Translations under genes and position numbers: made by a program
Source: Oscillospiraceae bacterium
Lineage (GTDB): Bacteria; Bacillota; Clostridia; Oscillospirales; Oscillospiraceae
Direction: 5' to 3'
Assembly (NCBI GenBank): GCA_017938625.1
Contig: JAGBBD010000006.1
Span: 1-64,000 of the forward strand
Length of the DNA: 64,000 bases
Part shown: piece by piece, positions 43,248-51,894 of the stretch
Layout of the letters: every line of letters begins with the position of its first letter
Numbering within the stretch: position 1 is the first letter of the stretch
Notes under the pieces: model-generated
Database searches by the model: none
The model's input: the letters and a program-made list of their open reading frames with translations, nothing else
Told to the model about the DNA's origin: nothing

Positions 43248-44672
43248 TTACAGATTATAATACTTGTCAAACTCAGCAGGATGCGGGATCTTGGAGAGCT
43301 CACGGCACTCTTCACGCTTCTTGGCGATGAAGTTCTTGATCAGCTCTTCGGGGAACACGCCGCCGGCAGTCAGATAATCGTGATCTGCCTCCAGTGCGCT
43401 GAGGGCTTCGTCCAGCGTGGTGGGCAGACCCTGCAGCTTTGCCTTTTCTTCTTCAGGCAGATTGTAGAGGTTGAAGTCGTAGGGGCCCCAGCCGTTGGCA
43501 TGAGGATCGATCTTGTTCTTCACACCGTCCAGACCTGCCATCAGAATTGCCGCATAGCAGAAATAAGGGTTGCAGGTGGCATCGGGGTTGCGCAGCTCAA
43601 AACGGCGCTTCTCGGGCGATTTGGCGTACGCAGGGATGCGGATGACTGCGCTGCGGTTAGAGGTGGCATAACCCACCGTTACAGGTGCTTCGAAGCCGGG
43701 AATCAGACGCTTGAAGGAGTTGGTGCTGGGATTGGTCAGAGCGCACAGGGAAGAAATGTGCTTCAGAAGACCGCCCATGAAGTAATGAGCAGTTCCGCTC
43801 AGATGGGCATAACCTGCATCGTCGGAGAACACAGGCTTGCCGTCCTTCAGCAGAAGCATATGCACGTGCATGCCGCTGCCTGCCTCGCCATAGATGGGCT
43901 TGGGCATAAAGGTGGCGCTCTTTCCGTATTTCAGAGCGGTGTTGTGGATGATATACTTGATCATCATGGTGGCGTCAGCCATCTTGGACATCTGACCCAG
44001 CTGAGGCTCGATCTCAAACTGACCGGAGGCTGCCACTTCGGGATGGTGATAGTTGATCTCAATGCCTGCGTCCTTCATGAGCATGCACATTTCGCTGCGG
44101 CACTCGTAGGAAGCATCAAAGGGCTTGGCGATGTGGTAAGCCTTCTGCTTGGGCACGATGCAGCCGGTGCCTTCCACAGCGCTGTTCCAGTAGGACTGCA
44201 CAGCATCCACAGAAGCGGCAATGGAGTTGGGCTGCACTTCCCAGCCCACCTGGTCAAAGAGATAGAACTCAAACTCGGGCAGGATCAGCATGGTATCGGC
44301 AATGCCGCTGTCTTTCAGATACTGCTCGGCAGCCAGCACGATGTTTCTGGGATACTGTGCCAGAGGACGGTTTTCGGGATTGTCGATGATCATGGCATTG
44401 CCGGTCATGGACAAGGTAGGGATAGAGCAGAAGGGGTCGATCACAGCGGTGTCGGGATCGGGGATAAAGACCATGTCGCTCTTTTCCACCACAGCGTAGC
44501 CGTAGTTGGAAGCATCAAAGCCGATGCCGCTTTTCATGGTGTCCTCAGAGAAATTCTCGGCAGGAATCGTCACATGACGGTACTGACCGTTGATGTCCAC
44601 CATCTTGAAATCCACCATTTTGATGTCATTTTCGCTGATAAGCTTCAGAATGTCCTTTACTGTCTTTGCCAT
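43248..44672 (-). CDS. glnA: Glutamine synthetase, type I
   Basis: A 474-residue GS that fixes ammonia onto glutamate. Visible are the N-terminal beta-grasp (residues 1-110), LPEFEFYLFD (metal Glu), SGMHVHMLLLKDGKPVFSD, NPSTNSFKRLIPGFEAPV (glutamate flap) and RIPAYAKSPEKRRFELRNPD. A Tyr occupies the adenylylation position in NLYNLPEEE; whether it is modified is unknown. The ammonia released by EutBC could be a substrate. Monocistronic with its own promoter. Confidence 0.95.
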   Translation of the reverse strand: MAKTVKDILKLISENDIKMVDFKMVDINGQYRHVTIPAENFSEDTMKSGIGFDASNYGYAVVEKSDMVFIPDPDTAVIDPFCSIPTLSMTGNAMIIDNPENRPLAQYPRNIVLAAEQYLKDSGIADTMLILPEFEFYLFDQVGWEVQPNSIAASVDAVQSYWNSAVEGTGCIVPKQKAYHIAKPFDASYECRSEMCMLMKDAGIEINYHHPEVAASGQFEIEPQLGQMSKMADATMMIKYIIHNTALKYGKSATFMPKPIYGEAGSGMHVHMLLLKDGKPVFSDDAGYAHLSGTAHYFMGGLLKHISSLCALTNPSTNSFKRLIPGFEAPVTVGYATSNRSAVIRIPAYAKSPEKRRFELRNPDATCNPYFCYAAILMAGLDGVKNKIDPHANGWGPYDFNLYNLPEEEKAKLQGLPTTLDEALSALEADHDYLTAGGVFPEELIKNFIAKKREECRELSKIPHPAEFDKYYNL

Positions 44673-44700
44673 GATATCACTCCTTTATTATGATAGTATT

Positions 44701-44729
44701 AGTATAACAATACAAACTATCCAAGTCAA
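44701..44729 (-). promoter_or_regulatory. Sigma-A promoter of glnA
   Basis: Minus strand: TTGACT (complement of 44724-44729), 17 bases, TATACT (complement of 44701-44706), 28 bases before the start codon. Confidence 0.78.
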
Positions 44730-44735
44730 TACGAC

Positions 44736-44772
44736 AAAAGGACACGGAAGGTTTGCTTCCGTGTCCTTTTTT
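44736..44772 (-). terminator. Terminator of the LysM/CAP gene
   Basis: A 15-bp stem (AAAAGGACACGGAAG with its complement), short loop and T-run just past the stop codon at 44777. Confidence 0.9.
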
Positions 44773-44776
44773 GTGA

Positions 44777-45376
44777 TCAGCCAATAAACATCTGTGTCCA
44801 ATGGTAGCCGTCAGCCACATAGCCAACACCAATCTGGGTGTAATTTGCGTTCAGAATGTTTGCCCGATGACCGGGGGAGTTCATCCAGGCATTGACAACT
44901 GCCTGTGCTGTGCGGTAACCCTGCGCGATGTTTTCACCGGCAGTACGATAAGAGATACCGAACTGCTTCATCATCTGGAAGGGGGTGCCGTATGTAGGGC
45001 TGTTGTGGGAGAAGTAATTCTTATCTGCCATGTCTTGAGATTTGTAGCGTGCCACACGGGAAAGCTGCCAGTTGTGACGCAGAGAGGGCAGGCCGTTCTG
45101 TGCCCTGATCTCGTTGACAAGGTTTACCACCTGTGACTCCACACCGGTGACGGAAGCGCTGAGGGTCGGCACATTGAGAATGTCACCGGGGTAGATCAAA
45201 TCAGGGTTGACGATCTGTGTGTTGGCGTCGATGACCTCCTGGGTACCGACTTCGTACTTAGATGCGACCTTCCACATGGTGTCGCCCCGCACAACGGTAT
45301 GCGTCAAGGCGGATGCGGATCCTGTCATTGCACACAGCAGCGCAAAAGCTGCCATCAGACTCCATAGTTTCTTCAT
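44777..45376 (-). CDS. Secreted LysM-CAP domain protein
   Basis: A 199-residue secreted protein. A signal peptide covers residues 1-24 (KKLWSLMAAFALLCAMTGSASA), a LysM peptidoglycan-binding domain about 26-70 (THTVVRGDTMWKVASKYEVG), and a CAP/SCP domain about 82-199 (ARYKSQDMADKNYFSHNSP, GENIAQGYRTAQAVVNAWMNS, HRANILNANYTQIGVGY). The same architecture occurs in the YkwD/SafA-like wall and spore-coat proteins of Firmicutes. ATG 45376 has GGAGG; a sigma-A promoter suggests vegetative expression. Activity unknown. Confidence 0.9.
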   Translation of the reverse strand: MKKLWSLMAAFALLCAMTGSASALTHTVVRGDTMWKVASKYEVGTQEVIDANTQIVNPDLIYPGDILNVPTLSASVTGVESQVVNLVNEIRAQNGLPSLRHNWQLSRVARYKSQDMADKNYFSHNSPTYGTPFQMMKQFGISYRTAGENIAQGYRTAQAVVNAWMNSPGHRANILNANYTQIGVGYVADGYHWTQMFIG

Positions 45377-45419
45377 ATTGGTAACCTCCAAAGGAATTTG
45401 TCTCGCGAAGACATTACAA

Positions 45420-45448
45420 ATTGTAACCTAAATGTAATTGTTTTGCAA
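45420..45448 (-). promoter_or_regulatory. Sigma-A promoter of the LysM/CAP gene
   Basis: Minus strand: TTGCAA (complement of 45443-45448), 17 bases, TACAAT (complement of 45420-45425). Confidence 0.7.
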
Positions 45449-45556
45449 ATGTAAATCCTTCCAGTACCAATATAAGAAAAATATGGGTATTCTCATGCAA
45501 AAAAGTATCCTATTTGAACTTCTGAACACATAGGCTGTCCTATGGAGGTGAGAGGG

Positions 45557-46027
45557 ATGAAACGAAAATGGTGGTTACTGATCAAATGCTTGCTGATTCC
45601 TCTGGCGGTGGGGGCATTGTCTGCATGGCTGTCCGGCAATGGGATGGAGACCTTCTCTCAGCTTGAGCAGCCGCCGCTGTCGCCACCGGGATGGCTGTTT
45701 CCGGTGGTGTGGACGATCTTGTACCTTTTGATGGGCTTTTCTTCCTGGTTGGTACTCACATCCGAAGCACCGGCGCATGAGATCAAGCGGGCTATGACGC
45801 TGTATGGCCTGCAGCTGACAGTCAATTTTTTCTGGTCGATCATTTTCTTCGGAGTGGGGATGTACTGCTTTGCCTTTGTGTGGCTGTTGCTGCTCTGGGT
45901 CTTGATCATCGGGACGATGATCCGCTTCTATCGCATCAGACAGGCGGCAGGGGAACTGCTTTTACCGTATTTTCTGTGGGTCACCTTTGCCGGGTATCTG
46001 AACCTGGGTGTATGTCTGTTAAACTGA
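45557..46027 (+). CDS. tspO: TspO/MBR family membrane protein
   Basis: A 156-residue five-helix protein related to the mitochondrial benzodiazepine receptor. Signature: PPLSPPGWLFPVVWTILYLLMG in helix 2 region, then WSIIFFGVGMYCFAFVWLLLLW and LWVTFAGYLNLGVCLLN. Family members bind porphyrins and take part in tetrapyrrole and stress regulation. ATG 45557 is preferred, with GGAGGTGAGAGGG before it; five extra residues are possible. Monocistronic, followed by a strong terminator. Confidence 0.92.
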   Translation: MKRKWWLLIKCLLIPLAVGALSAWLSGNGMETFSQLEQPPLSPPGWLFPVVWTILYLLMGFSSWLVLTSEAPAHEIKRAMTLYGLQLTVNFFWSIIFFGVGMYCFAFVWLLLLWVLIIGTMIRFYRIRQAAGELLLPYFLWVTFAGYLNLGVCLLN

Positions 46028-46064
46028 AAAAATGCCTGTACGGAAAACCGTACAGGCATTTTTG
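46027..46064. terminator. Terminator between tspO and the AbgT gene
   Basis: Stem AAAAATGCCTGTACGG with its complement around AAAA, T-run on the right and A-run on the left; works for both convergent genes. Confidence 0.92.
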
Positions 46065-46069
46065 TAATT

Positions 46070-47629
46070 TTACACGGCGGGGTAGAACAGGCTGGTGGCG
46101 ATGCCGATAGGCAGACCGGCAGCCAGCCAAAGTACCAGCAGCAAAGACCAACAAACAAGGAAGCCAATAGAGTAGGGGAGCATGGTAGCGGTCAAAGTGC
46201 CGATACCTGCCTTCTTGTCATAGCGCTGAGCAAAGATGATGATAACAGCGTAGTAGGTCATCATGGGAGTGATGATGTTGGTGCTGGAGTCGCCGATGCG
46301 GTATGCCAGCTGGCACAGCTCGGGGCTGTAGCCCAGCAGCATGAACATGGGCACGAACACGGGAGCCAGAATGTTCCACTTGGCGGAAGCAGAGCCCATG
46401 AACAGGTTCATGAAGGCGGAGAACAGCACAAAGATGATCATCAGAGGAATCAGACCGATGTTGATGGACTTGAAAAACTCAGCGCCGGTCAGAGCGATGA
46501 TAGTGCCCAGCTTGGTGTACTCAAAATACTTGATGAACTGTGCGGAGACGAAAGCCAGAGCCAGGAAGGAGCCCATACCGGCCATCGCCTTGCTCATGGC
46601 ATTGGCAACATCGGAGTTGCCCTTGAAGGTTTTGGTGACCAGACCGTAAGCAGTACCGGGGATGAAGAACAGCAGAGCGATCAGCACCACGATGCTGTCG
46701 ATCAGGGGAGTTGCGCCCAGAAGCTGACCTTCTTCGTTACGGAAGAAAGAGTTCTGAGGGATGCAGCAGGCGACAATGATCAGAACGAAGACCAGAGCAG
46801 AGATGGCTGCGGCGCGCAGCCCCTTCTTCTGCTCGGGGGTGATGGTGGTCAGAGAGACATCTTCATCTTCCTTGTCTTCGCTGACGTAAGTGCCCAGACG
46901 AGGCTCGATGATCTTGTCGGTAATGAAAGTGCCGAGGATGGTGATGAGGAATGTGGAGACAAACATGAAAATGTAGTTGCCCATGACCTGCACCTTGTAG
47001 GCAGGATCAAGGATGGAAACAGCAGCCTGCGTGATGCCTGCCAGCAGGGGATCCAGTGTGCCGATCAGCAGGTTTGCGGAGAAACCGCCGGAAACACCGG
47101 CGAAGGCGGCAGCCAGACCTGCAATGGGATGACGGCCGCAGGCACGGAACATCATGGCGCCCAGAGGGATCAGAATGACGTAACCTGCATCGGATGCGAT
47201 ATTGGACATAACGCCCAGGAACACGATCATGGGAGTCAGCAGGAACTTGGGGGTGGACTTGACGGCACGCTTGAGAAGCGTGTCGATCATACCGGACTGC
47301 TCAGCAACGCCGACACCCAGCATGGCCACCAGGACCATGCCCAGAGGAGCATAGGTGGTGAAGTTGTTGACGGCGCTGGTAAACATATACTTCAGACCGT
47401 CTTTTGTCAGCAGGCTGACGACTTCCACGGTGGTTTCCTTCAGCTCTCCGCCGGAGATCAGTTCACCGGTGGCAGAAACACCGAAGGCTGCGCAGATAGC
47501 GGAGATCACAACGATCGCCAGCGCAAAGATGGCAAAGAGGGTGACGGGATGGGGCAGCTTGTTGCCGACGCGCTCAATGCCGTTGAGGCAGCGGTTGTAC
47601 AAGCTGACCTTGTTGGGGTTCTTGGACAT
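46070..47629 (-). CDS. abgT: AbgT-family transporter
   Basis: A 519-residue carrier with about 12 membrane segments. AbgT family proteins move p-aminobenzoyl-glutamate or export antimetabolites. Signature parts: GNKLPHPVTLFAIFALAIVV, YAPLGMVLVAMLGVGVAEQSGM, SDAGYVILIPLGAMMF, AAFAGVSGGFSANLLIGTLDPLL and NLFMGSASAKWNILAPVFVPM. ATG 47629 lies 7 bases after AAGGAG; an earlier ATG is too near. It has a near-consensus promoter. No abgAB amidase genes are nearby, so the substrate is open. Confidence 0.9.
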   Translation of the reverse strand: MSKNPNKVSLYNRCLNGIERVGNKLPHPVTLFAIFALAIVVISAICAAFGVSATGELISGGELKETTVEVVSLLTKDGLKYMFTSAVNNFTTYAPLGMVLVAMLGVGVAEQSGMIDTLLKRAVKSTPKFLLTPMIVFLGVMSNIASDAGYVILIPLGAMMFRACGRHPIAGLAAAFAGVSGGFSANLLIGTLDPLLAGITQAAVSILDPAYKVQVMGNYIFMFVSTFLITILGTFITDKIIEPRLGTYVSEDKEDEDVSLTTITPEQKKGLRAAAISALVFVLIIVACCIPQNSFFRNEEGQLLGATPLIDSIVVLIALLFFIPGTAYGLVTKTFKGNSDVANAMSKAMAGMGSFLALAFVSAQFIKYFEYTKLGTIIALTGAEFFKSINIGLIPLMIIFVLFSAFMNLFMGSASAKWNILAPVFVPMFMLLGYSPELCQLAYRIGDSSTNIITPMMTYYAVIIIFAQRYDKKAGIGTLTATMLPYSIGFLVCWSLLLVLWLAAGLPIGIATSLFYPAV

Positions 47630-47696
47630 AATCATTCTCCTTTTTTCCGTTGACAGAAAGAAAGCCCTGCCTGACGGACGGGGTTTTAATATAAAA

Positions 47697-47725
47697 ATTA
47701 TAACAATTTTTCCACAATTCGTCAA
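47697..47725 (-). promoter_or_regulatory. Sigma-A promoter of the AbgT gene
   Basis: Minus strand: TTGACG (complement of 47720-47725), 17 bases, TATAAT (complement of 47697-47702). It directly follows the barstar terminator. Confidence 0.82.
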
Positions 47726-47755
47726 TAAAAAAGGACTGCGTCAGCAGCCCTTTTT
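47725..47755 (-). terminator. Terminator of the barnase-barstar pair
   Basis: AAAAAGGGCTGC and its complement with a short loop, then a T-run, on the minus strand; the stem begins inside the last codons of barstar. Confidence 0.82.
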
Positions 47756-48001
47756 CTCAAAAGTCAGCGCAGAAGTATTATTTGCAGCATCAGCTATGGT
47801 ATTCATAATACGCAGCCCATAGCCTGCTGTGTCCTGTGCGTGTTCTATTATGATGTGCAGAGGCTCTCCGCGATCGGTCAGCGCATCGTAAAGCGCGTCT
47901 AAGTTTCTGCCGTAGTATGCCGGCAGAGAAAGGTTTTGCACCAGATGATCGTGAGCTTCCTCACGGGAGCATAGACAGCGTCCGTCCAAAACAACTGTCA
48001 T
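47741..48001 (-). CDS. Barstar-family ribonuclease inhibitor
   Basis: An 86-residue barstar. Typical elements: VVLDGRCLCSREEAHDHLVQNL, LPAYYGRNLDALYDALTD (the helix and loop that plug the barnase site; Tyr-Gly-Arg-Asn-Leu-Asp-Ala core) and the terminal strand. It would bind and silence the ribonuclease encoded 2 bases upstream, in case of leakage into the cytoplasm. ATG 48001 is favoured, with GGGGAGG at 7 bases. Confidence 0.9.
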   Translation of the reverse strand: MTVVLDGRCLCSREEAHDHLVQNLSLPAYYGRNLDALYDALTDRGEPLHIIIEHAQDTAGYGLRIMNTIADAANNTSALTFEKKGC

Positions 48002-48003
48002 GG

Positions 48004-48516
48004 TCATTCCTCCCCATAGAGCAGAATAAAGCTCTCATAGTGATCTTCCGTGTAGTAGATATCACCGTCGTCAGAATAGACGATTCGTTTTGCGCCGCGT
48101 GAGCTTTGCCCGTTTGTGTCGATATCACATTCATAATAAGTGTCCTGCACAGGCAGCAGCTCTTCACGATTGCCGAAACGGTCACCGCCGATGGCATAAC
48201 CGGGCGCATAGTCTTCCACGCTGCCGCCTTCCCAGCCCAGTTCTCTTGCTTCATCTTTCGTGATGAAGTTTTCCGGCAGATGTCCATAGGTCACAAGATA
48301 CAGACCTACATCCTCTGCGCTGTAATACCAGCCGCTTTCATCCAGTGTGTCGGGGGAGGCTGCTTGTGTCGGAGCATCAACCTCAGCAGGTTCTTTCGAA
48401 AACGCGTCTGCCAGCTCTCCGGCAAACTCAATGGTGCTCACGATCTCTTCCTGGCTGCAGGCACAAAGACTGAAACACAAAAGGGCAGCGAGCAAAAGAG
48501 CAAGTGCTTTTTTCAT
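48004..48516 (-). CDS. Barnase-like ribonuclease, predicted lipoprotein
   Basis: A 170-residue guanyl-preferring ribonuclease of the barnase (N1/T1) family. The signal peptide ends SLCACSQEE with a Cys suited to lipid attachment, then an acidic linker of about 45 residues, then the RNase domain (about 68-170): YGHLPENFITKDEARELGWE, the GGDRFGNRE turn, catalytic Glu in YYECDID, the two Arg in SSRGAKRIVYS and catalytic His in TEDHYESF. All known catalytic positions are kept. The second ATG (48516) fits AGGAGG best. Followed by barstar. Confidence 0.88.
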   Translation of the reverse strand: MKKALALLLAALLCFSLCACSQEEIVSTIEFAGELADAFSKEPAEVDAPTQAASPDTLDESGWYYSAEDVGLYLVTYGHLPENFITKDEARELGWEGGSVEDYAPGYAIGGDRFGNREELLPVQDTYYECDIDTNGQSSRGAKRIVYSDDGDIYYTEDHYESFILLYGEE

Positions 48517-48526
48517 CATGTACCTC

Positions 48527-49360
48527 CTAAATTTTCTCCACATACCAGCGCTCCCAATGGCTCACGCTCTCACCGGGCGCGATGGTCTTTGATTGACCGA
48601 GTGCTTCCAATTCCAGAACGAACTTGTCCATATAAACCTCGAAATTGCAGCCGCCATCCGGATAAGTTCCTTGAGGATCTGCCTCGAAGGTGAGCGTGAA
48701 GCGCTGCTGCTTGTTTACAAGCGATGCCGTTCCGCCCATGGCGAAGACACCCATTTTAAAGGCATTTTCCATGGGCTTATGACAGGCATAAATCTTTTCC
48801 CCGCAAAATCGAATGCGCGGATCGCTGAGGGCACTGTCTCCCCAGAGGGATAGTGTACGCTGCGGATTGTAAGAGCCGGGTGTTCCTTTCCCAAAAAGGA
48901 CTTCGGCTTCGCCGCGGTCAAAGGTGGTCACACCCCAGCTGGCAATGGTCATGGGGGCATCTGCTGTGTTGGTAATGGTGTGCTCCAGAAGCAAACTGCC
49001 GTCCGGGCTGAAAGAAAGCCGCAGCCTTTTTTGAACACCCAGCCAGGGATCTTTATTCTGCCGGACGATGACACCGTCCTGTGTCAGTTCGTAAGAAACG
49101 CCTTCACAGTCTGGATAATAGCTCAGATCACTTTCCGGTGCGGTCCACAGTCTGTGACCGCCAAAGATCTTCCAGCCTTTGTCTGTGCTCAGATTGTCGC
49201 TCAGATCGGCAGGCTGACGATAGAGCAGATTTTCCATACCTGCATGAGAAAGATGCAGGACACGGATGCCCAGGTCCAGCGCTACAGCCACTTCTGTGCT
49301 GCCGTCCGTCATCCAAAGCACACGACCTTTGTCGTAATAATTGCGAATATCGTATTTCAT
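48527..49360 (-). CDS. DUF4380-like, aldose-1-epimerase-fold protein
   Basis: A 277-residue predicted beta-sandwich protein of galactose-mutarotase type. Visible stretches are DGSTEVAVALDLGIRVLHLS, GGHRLWTAPE and SLLLEHTITNTADAPMTIASWG, common in DUF4380 proteins. It may epimerise or bind a sugar. The start at 49360 overlaps the stop of the Gfo/Idh gene (TGATG), so the two are coupled in the sugar cluster. Substrate unknown. Confidence 0.78.
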   Translation of the reverse strand: MKYDIRNYYDKGRVLWMTDGSTEVAVALDLGIRVLHLSHAGMENLLYRQPADLSDNLSTDKGWKIFGGHRLWTAPESDLSYYPDCEGVSYELTQDGVIVRQNKDPWLGVQKRLRLSFSPDGSLLLEHTITNTADAPMTIASWGVTTFDRGEAEVLFGKGTPGSYNPQRTLSLWGDSALSDPRIRFCGEKIYACHKPMENAFKMGVFAMGGTASLVNKQQRFTLTFEADPQGTYPDGGCNFEVYMDKFVLELEALGQSKTIAPGESVSHWERWYVEKI

Positions 49361-50496
49361 CACAGTTCCTCCCATGTACATCCATTGGCAGCAGAACGCA
49401 GACATGCGTGCAGGAAACGGATCCCGTCAGCGCCTTCGTGAACGGTGGGGAAGTCGATCATATCCTTGGTAAAGCTGCCGTCCTGCTTGGCTCTCAGACA
49501 AGTGATAAAGGAACGGTAGAGGTTTGCCATGCTTTCCAGCCAGCCTTCCGTGTGACCGGAGGGCAGACGGCCGTAGGCTGCTGCGGAAGGCTCAATGCCG
49601 CCGTTGCCACGGTGACGCTCAATGATGGTGCCGTCACGCTCAATGATGGTGACCTTCTCACAGGTCTCCTGTCGCCATTCGATGGAGCCGTTTTCGCCAT
49701 AAATGCGCACACGCAGGTCATTGTCGTGACCGATGGCGATCTGCGATGCCCAGTAGCAGCCGGTTGCGCCGCCTTCATATTCCACCATGACCATGTCGTT
49801 GTCGTCGAGAACTCTGCCGGGCACGACCACATCCATCTTTGCCAGCACACGCTTGATCTTCAGACCTGTCATGGTGGCAACAGCATTTTCAATGTGGGTG
49901 CCCAGATCACCCAGACAGTTGGTGCCGCCGGCCTGCTTGGGGTCGCAGCGCCAGGCGCCCTGCTTGCCGCCCCATTCACCCTCATAGGCAAGCCAGCCCT
50001 GAGGATACTCTGCCATGACCGTGCGAATCTTGCCCAGCTTGCCCTGACGGATGTATTCACGGATGTGTTTGGCAGTCACATGACCCATGTAGGTGTAGGT
50101 CACAAGGAACAAAAGACCCTTTTCTTCCGCCAGTGCGCACAGCTCTTCTGCCTGTCCTACTTCCAGACACAGGGGCTTGTCGCAGGCAACATGGATACCG
50201 GCCTCCAGAAATGCCTTGCACACAGGATAGTGAGAGACATTGGGAGTCACGACCACCACAAAGTCGATGCCGTCTTCCCGGGCAGCTTCCTTTTGTGCCA
50301 TCTGAGCATAGCTTTCGTAGCAGCGTTCGGAGGAAACCCCCAGCTCGCTGCCGGTCTGCAGGCATTTTTCCGGTGTTCTGGAGAAGCAGCCTGCCGTCAG
50401 GACGGCCTGTCCATCAATGTTCAACGCTTTTCTGTGGGCGTCACCGATGAAGGAATCGGGACCGCCGCCCACCATACCGTAGCAGATCTTTTTCAT
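49360..50496 (-). CDS. Gfo/Idh/MocA-family NAD(P)-dependent dehydrogenase (first)
   Basis: A 378-residue sugar or cyclitol dehydrogenase. The Rossmann start is YGMVGGGPDSFIGDAHRKAL with the family insertion FIGDAHR; the catalytic Lys is in HVACDKPLCLEV, and GGTNCLGDLGTHIENAV gives the active-site Asp-x-x-x-His. Such enzymes oxidise a ring hydroxyl, for example of inositol or glucose at C3. Gene order LacI, Gfo/Idh, DUF4380-like on the minus strand suggests one unit. Confidence 0.9.
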   Translation of the reverse strand: MKKICYGMVGGGPDSFIGDAHRKALNIDGQAVLTAGCFSRTPEKCLQTGSELGVSSERCYESYAQMAQKEAAREDGIDFVVVVTPNVSHYPVCKAFLEAGIHVACDKPLCLEVGQAEELCALAEEKGLLFLVTYTYMGHVTAKHIREYIRQGKLGKIRTVMAEYPQGWLAYEGEWGGKQGAWRCDPKQAGGTNCLGDLGTHIENAVATMTGLKIKRVLAKMDVVVPGRVLDDNDMVMVEYEGGATGCYWASQIAIGHDNDLRVRIYGENGSIEWRQETCEKVTIIERDGTIIERHRGNGGIEPSAAAYGRLPSGHTEGWLESMANLYRSFITCLRAKQDGSFTKDMIDFPTVHEGADGIRFLHACLRSAANGCTWEEL

Positions 50497-50510
50497 TGTT
50501 GTCTCTCCTT

Positions 50511-51527
50511 TTAATATGAAAGTTTTTTAACGCTGCTTCGTTCACACAGCGTGGTGGGAATCAAGGTGACATTTTCATATTCGTTTGCACTGAGCATGGA
50601 ATACAGGACTTCCACAGCACGCCTGCCCAGAAGCTCTTTGTTGAAGGTCATGGTGGTCAGAGGCGGCATGATAAATTGGGAAACCAGAATGTTGTCGATG
50701 CTGATGACAGACAAATCGTCGGGAATGGCTATGCCGTGCCGTTGGGCCGAGCGGACAAGATCGATGGCGAAGGCATCACCGGTGCAGAAAAACGCCGTGG
50801 GCAGGGAAGAGGTATCCATGAGCTTGTCAAAATACTTCCCGGCTGCTCCTGCCGCAAAATCAATGGAGGAAATCCAGGCCGGGTTACATACCAGACCCTC
50901 TTCCCGCAGGGCGTCTGTGTAGCCGCCAAAGGTGGCGCTGCGCAGCTCCAGCGGCGTGGCAGGGCCGAGAAAGCCGATTTGCTTGTGACCGCAGCGGCAC
51001 AGATGTTTTACCGCTTCATAGGATGCCTGATAGTAGTCCACTTCCACGATAGGAACGGAAGGGTCTTCCTTCACATGGGAATCCACGCAGACGAAGGGGA
51101 TCTCCTCCTGCTGCAGCCGGGCGAAGAAGATGGAATCTTCGATCTGACTGAGGATCACACCGTCGCAGGTCTTGCTGCGTACGGATTCCATCAGGGCGGT
51201 GCAGTCCATCGTCTCATCCACAAAGGTGATGGTCACATCGTAACCCAACTCTTTGCAGGACTGGAAAATGCCGTGCATGATCTCCAGAGCGAACTGATTG
51301 AACAGATCGTAGTCGTGCCAGTAGAGCACCACATGGAAAGAGAAGCTGCGCCGTAAATTCAGTCTTCTGGTGTGGGCATTGGGCGTAAAGCCGGTGCGCT
51401 GGATCACTTCCTGCACCCTTTGCCGCGTGGCCTCGCTGACACCGGGTTTGTTGTTGAGAACAAAGGAGACAGCCGTGGTGCTGACGCCGGCGATTCTTGC
51501 AATGTCCCGTATGGTGAAATTTGCCAT
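50511..51527 (-). CDS. LacI-family transcriptional regulator
   Basis: A 338-residue repressor. The helix-turn-helix and hinge occupy residues 1-60 (FTIRDIARIAGVSTTAVSFVLN ... TRRLNLRR); the rest is a periplasmic-binding-like sensor domain (GVILSQIEDSIFF, KQIGFLGP, FFCTGDAFAIDLV, DDLSVISIDN). It is divergent from the DegT gene and leads the minus-strand genes, so it most likely controls both arms of the cluster in answer to a sugar. Confidence 0.93.
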   Translation of the reverse strand: MANFTIRDIARIAGVSTTAVSFVLNNKPGVSEATRQRVQEVIQRTGFTPNAHTRRLNLRRSFSFHVVLYWHDYDLFNQFALEIMHGIFQSCKELGYDVTITFVDETMDCTALMESVRSKTCDGVILSQIEDSIFFARLQQEEIPFVCVDSHVKEDPSVPIVEVDYYQASYEAVKHLCRCGHKQIGFLGPATPLELRSATFGGYTDALREEGLVCNPAWISSIDFAAGAAGKYFDKLMDTSSLPTAFFCTGDAFAIDLVRSAQRHGIAIPDDLSVISIDNILVSQFIMPPLTTMTFNKELLGRRAVEVLYSMLSANEYENVTLIPTTLCERSSVKKLSY

Positions 51528-51894
51528 AAAAAAACTACCTTTGCTAAAATGGTTAAGCGATAAAATGATAGAACTTGAAACAAAAATCAGTGGGTAAATT
51601 TGTCCAAAAAACTAACTTATCAAGAAGAATTATAATACAATCTAACGGAAAAGGCAAGGGGATTCCACTGGCGAGTTTCAGGAAAAAGGCAGAAAGCAAA
51701 AGGGAAATTATCATTATTTACAAGTATTTGGAGGTAATTTTGTGGACTTGCACAAAAAAGGAAATACTAAACCACTAAAACGCTAAACTTTATTGACATT
51801 AGTTCTTAAAAATACTATGTTAGCTTTAACAGTTCTGTAGCTTAAAAGACTGTATGAACATTTGGTTTCAGAATTACATTAAGGAGGATCTCTC
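51528..51894. promoter_or_regulatory. Divergent control region with candidate LacI operators
   Basis: AT-rich spacer with no gene. TTGACA (51793-51798) and TATGTT (51817-51822) at 18 bases form a plausible plus-strand promoter. Two similar sites with central GCG could be operators: GTTAAGCGATAAA (about 51552-51564) and, on the minus strand, GTTTAGCGTTTTAG (complement of about 51774-51787), the second just before the -35. Confidence 0.5.
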
